From: Dethiobacter alkaliphilus
Lineage (GTDB): Bacteria; Bacillota; Dethiobacteria; DTU022; UBA8154
DNA: 64,000 nucleotides
Assembly: GCA_016841605.1 (NCBI GenBank)
Contig: JAENYV010000006.1
Coordinates: forward strand, 124,001-188,000
Direction of reading: 5' to 3'
Within the stretch, counting starts at the first letter, position 1, and every line of letters begins with the position of its first letter. The notes under the pieces are model-generated. The model was not told the origin of the DNA and made no database searches. It saw nothing but the letters and a program-made list of their open reading frames with translations. This document shows, one piece after another, positions 61,970-64,000 of the stretch. The position numbers and the translations under genes are program-made.

Positions 61970-62533
61970 GTGTATTATCAGGTTCAAACAATTTCTCCAG
62001 GAGTTCAGGGGAATCCTGCAGAGAATTTCCATTTGGTTCCGAAGGTTGATGTTTTGGAGTCTTCAGATGAAGTCATTTACATATTCGAAATGCCGGGGAT
62101 TGAAGAGAAATCCGTCAATGTTGAGGTTAAAGACAACATGCTTTTTGTAGGTGGAGATATTATTGTTGGAGTAGAAAATGAAGCCCTTAATATTCTCTAT
62201 CAGGAGAGAGAAAATATAAGAAGCTATAGCCGCTTTTTGTCTTTGCCCCCGGATGCCGATTCCGAGCAGGCTGCAGCAAATGTTCGCAACGGTCTGTTAA
62301 CTATTCGATTTCCAAAGAAAAAGATCGGGCGACGTTTGCCGATCAACCAGCATCAGACGCAGTTCCAACAAGCTGCGGCTCAGAATTCTTATAACCAGGT
62401 GCCGAATAACCAGGTGCCCAACTTACAAAACATAAACATTCAACAAGATCAATTTCAACAGCAGCAGCCTCAAAATGTCCAGCAGCACAGTTCCAGTGAA
62501 CTTCCTCAAAATGTACAGTACCATAGCCAATGA
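61970..62533 (+). CDS. HSP20-type protein with Gln/Asn-rich tail
   Basis: A 187-residue small heat-shock-like protein. The alpha-crystallin domain (about 25-125) includes PKVDVLESSDEVIYIFEMPG, YSRFLSLPPDAD and NGLLTIRFPK. The C-terminal 60 residues are very rich in Gln and Asn, with a repeated NNQVPN/YNQVPN element. The GTG start has a weak ribosome site. It follows the first HSP20-type gene by 67 bases, and a hairpin closes the pair. Confidence 0.82.
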   Translation: MYYQVQTISPGVQGNPAENFHLVPKVDVLESSDEVIYIFEMPGIEEKSVNVEVKDNMLFVGGDIIVGVENEALNILYQERENIRSYSRFLSLPPDADSEQAAANVRNGLLTIRFPKKKIGRRLPINQHQTQFQQAAAQNSYNQVPNNQVPNLQNINIQQDQFQQQQPQNVQQHSSSELPQNVQYHSQ

Positions 62534-62582
62534 GTGAATGGTTAAACCAGAAAGGAAATAAAAGGAAACAAACCGGGAAGGA

Positions 62583-62616
62583 AACAAACCAGGTAAATAA
62601 AGTACCCTGGTTTGTT
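62583..62616 (+). terminator. terminator after the HSP20 pair
   Basis: AACAAACCAGG (62583-62593) pairs with CCTGGTTTGTT (62606-62616), and a T-rich CACTTTTTT follows a few bases on. Confidence 0.65.
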
Positions 62617-62814
62617 CATTTCCCACTTTTTTAATTTATTTCCCACTTTTAATTTCTTGTTGCTCAACTATAATAAGACGGTTAATAGATTCTGAAAAAA
62701 AAGGTTGAATGTAGATATCGGGCAAATAACTGGAAGAGTTTTCTATTGTACAATAATGGTTGAGAGTTTTAAATTTAAAAAGGTCCGGGTAATTATTGTT
62801 ATGATTTTTTTTTA

Positions 62815-63879
62815 CTATAATGGCTGTTTCCTCGCTTTCTTATCATTATTTTTGATAAATTTCCATTTCTGACGTAGTATTTCCAGGCTTACAGGTGGAG
62901 TATTACCTTCCTGTTTGGCCAGACGGGTCACTCGTCCTTCAAAAATAAAAGTATCAAGCCTTTCCTGGCTCTCAATAATCCCGCCTGTGGCCTCAAAATC
63001 AACCTGTATTTCTTGTTCTTCCAAGAGAAGTGCGGGATTAAACGGTTCTGTAAGCTGCAAGTCTTTTTCATAGTTTTCATAAAGAGTCCACATTAATTTT
63101 TCAACAACCGGTGAAGGTTCTGAAACATTTAAATGAATACGATTTCCGGCCTCAGAACGGGGTATCATATAACTGTGTGCATATAATTTCTCTGTTAAAT
63201 TTTCAATAATATTTTCAATGCGCTCCGGAGATGAGCCTCCTTTATGCATTTTCAAAAGTTTTTTACCCAGGGAGCGAATTAGGGCGTAGTTTCTATAAAC
63301 ATTTCCCAGTGCCAGAGGGTGAACAGCCTTGGATAAACGGAGAAAGACTTCAAGTGCTTGTTCTGTTCCTTTTAATCCTGCCATTTCATTGGCTAAAAGA
63401 AGATATGAGGAGACGTCTTCTACGCTAACCGGAATCCTTGCGGTAGGATGGTGCGGGTCTTTCGGGTTAAAGGCATTTGCTACGCTGGGATCAATAGGAC
63501 TAAGTTCAGATAGCTTCCCCATAATGATTTCATCTGCCCCCAGGGAGATCAACGTCCCTGCACTGTAGGCCCGAAAAGGAATTAAAACGTTGAAAAATGA
63601 GCAGTATTCCCGGATAAGACTTACCAAACGAAATGGAGTCATAAGATCGCCGCCCCGGGTATAAAGAAAAAGAGTAATCTTCTTACGAGGACCAAGCATC
63701 TCAAGGTGTTGATAGAAGACCCGAATTATATCGGGAGCGATCCTGGTACTGAGATTTTCTCTGTCACCGGTAATGTAGCATATCAGTGCCGATTGAAGTT
63801 CTTCTTCAAGCTGTTGAATCAATTTGAAACGTTTACTGTGTCCCATTTTATACCCTTTTTTATCTGACGTATTTGACAT
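62815..63879 (-). CDS. SDH-type ClpP-like serine protease
   Basis: A 354-residue soluble protein of the serine dehydrogenase proteinase (PF01972-type) family with a ClpP/crotonase fold. The nucleophile Ser lies in RAYSAGTLISLGAD, preceded by LFLYTRGGDLMTPFRLVSLI, which forms the oxyanion region. No signal peptide or membrane helix is seen. Starts at 63879 (GGGGGA upstream) and 63846 are both possible. It converges with the HSP20 genes, so a role in protein quality control is plausible but inferred. Confidence 0.82.
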   Translation of the reverse strand: MSNTSDKKGYKMGHSKRFKLIQQLEEELQSALICYITGDRENLSTRIAPDIIRVFYQHLEMLGPRKKITLFLYTRGGDLMTPFRLVSLIREYCSFFNVLIPFRAYSAGTLISLGADEIIMGKLSELSPIDPSVANAFNPKDPHHPTARIPVSVEDVSSYLLLANEMAGLKGTEQALEVFLRLSKAVHPLALGNVYRNYALIRSLGKKLLKMHKGGSSPERIENIIENLTEKLYAHSYMIPRSEAGNRIHLNVSEPSPVVEKLMWTLYENYEKDLQLTEPFNPALLLEEQEIQVDFEATGGIIESQERLDTFIFEGRVTRLAKQEGNTPPVSLEILRQKWKFIKNNDKKARKQPL

Positions 63880-64000
63880 TAAATCTATTTTCCCCCGAGC
63901 ACGAAAAATTATTTCTTGAATAGAGAGTTTATAAAAAGAGAGCTTGTAACTTTTTTAAATTTTGGCGGATCATCCCATGGGGAAGTAAACCCTGCATTTT

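Overview
The window reads as chromosome of an anaerobic, endospore-forming Firmicute, most likely a clostridium of the Peptococcaceae type. Support comes from a complete GerA-type germinant receptor operon, a SleB-like cortex hydrolase, a tryptophan T-box leader, strong AGGAGG ribosome sites with frequent TTG/GTG starts, a molybdenum hydroxylase, a 2-hydroxyacyl-CoA dehydratase-type activase and the selenium-associated protein YedF. The genus is an inference. There are no rRNA or tRNA genes, transposases, phage genes or cas genes.

Layout. 1-6.1 kb: end of a membrane-anchored Mrr-like protein, YqhV, a spermidine synthase-like protein, topoisomerase III, a zinc alcohol dehydrogenase and a ferritin-like diiron protein. 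6.2-10.3 kb (minus): a three-subunit molybdenum hydroxylase operon with a DUF1540 protein first and a GTGPR-repeat protein last. 10.3-16.6 kb: a sigma-54 unit. A PAS-AAA+-Fis activator lies between two targets, a UPF0261/Tm-1-like gene and a PaaK-type CoA ligase with a 61-residue follower. Each target has a -24/-12 promoter and the same kind of upstream palindrome. 16.8-21.9 kb (minus): trpDCFBA behind a T-box, without trpE or trpG, plus a short Trp-rich ORF between terminator and trpD. 22-28.8 kb: a polysaccharide deacetylase and an alpha-glucan/trehalose set (GH13, GH57, TreT-like GT4). TreZ lies further on at 33.5-35.3 kb.

28.9-30.9 kb: MarR regulator, ArsA-type ATPase with a C-terminal HSP20-like domain, and a small helical protein, under a palindromic promoter. 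31-33.5 kb: anti-sigma and ECF sigma factor (minus), then a VapBC-type toxin-antitoxin pair. 35.4-39.7 kb: gerA-, gerB- and gerC-type genes and a small D-type subunit. 39.9-44 kb: a lone BrxF, SleB-like hydrolase, small unknown proteins, a bifunctional nuclease family protein, a sirtuin and a one-cysteine thioredoxin-like protein. 44.2-49.3 kb (minus): two asparagine synthetase-type amidotransferases around a Gfo/Idh oxidoreductase. 49.4-57.8 kb: DUF3793, a Fur regulator, a DUF368 transporter, YjbQ, a 1435-residue double activase, YedF and a histidine phosphatase. 57.9-64 kb: STAS protein, HD-GYP signalling protein with a membrane partner, two HSP20 proteins and an SDH-type ClpP-like protease.

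The most notable signals are the twin sigma-54 promoters with matching activator sites, a lone CRISPR-type repeat near the molybdenum hydroxylase promoter, the possible two-stage tryptophan control, the MarR/ArsA-HSP20 unit and the isolated BrxF. All functional calls rest on reading the sequence; no database search was possible.
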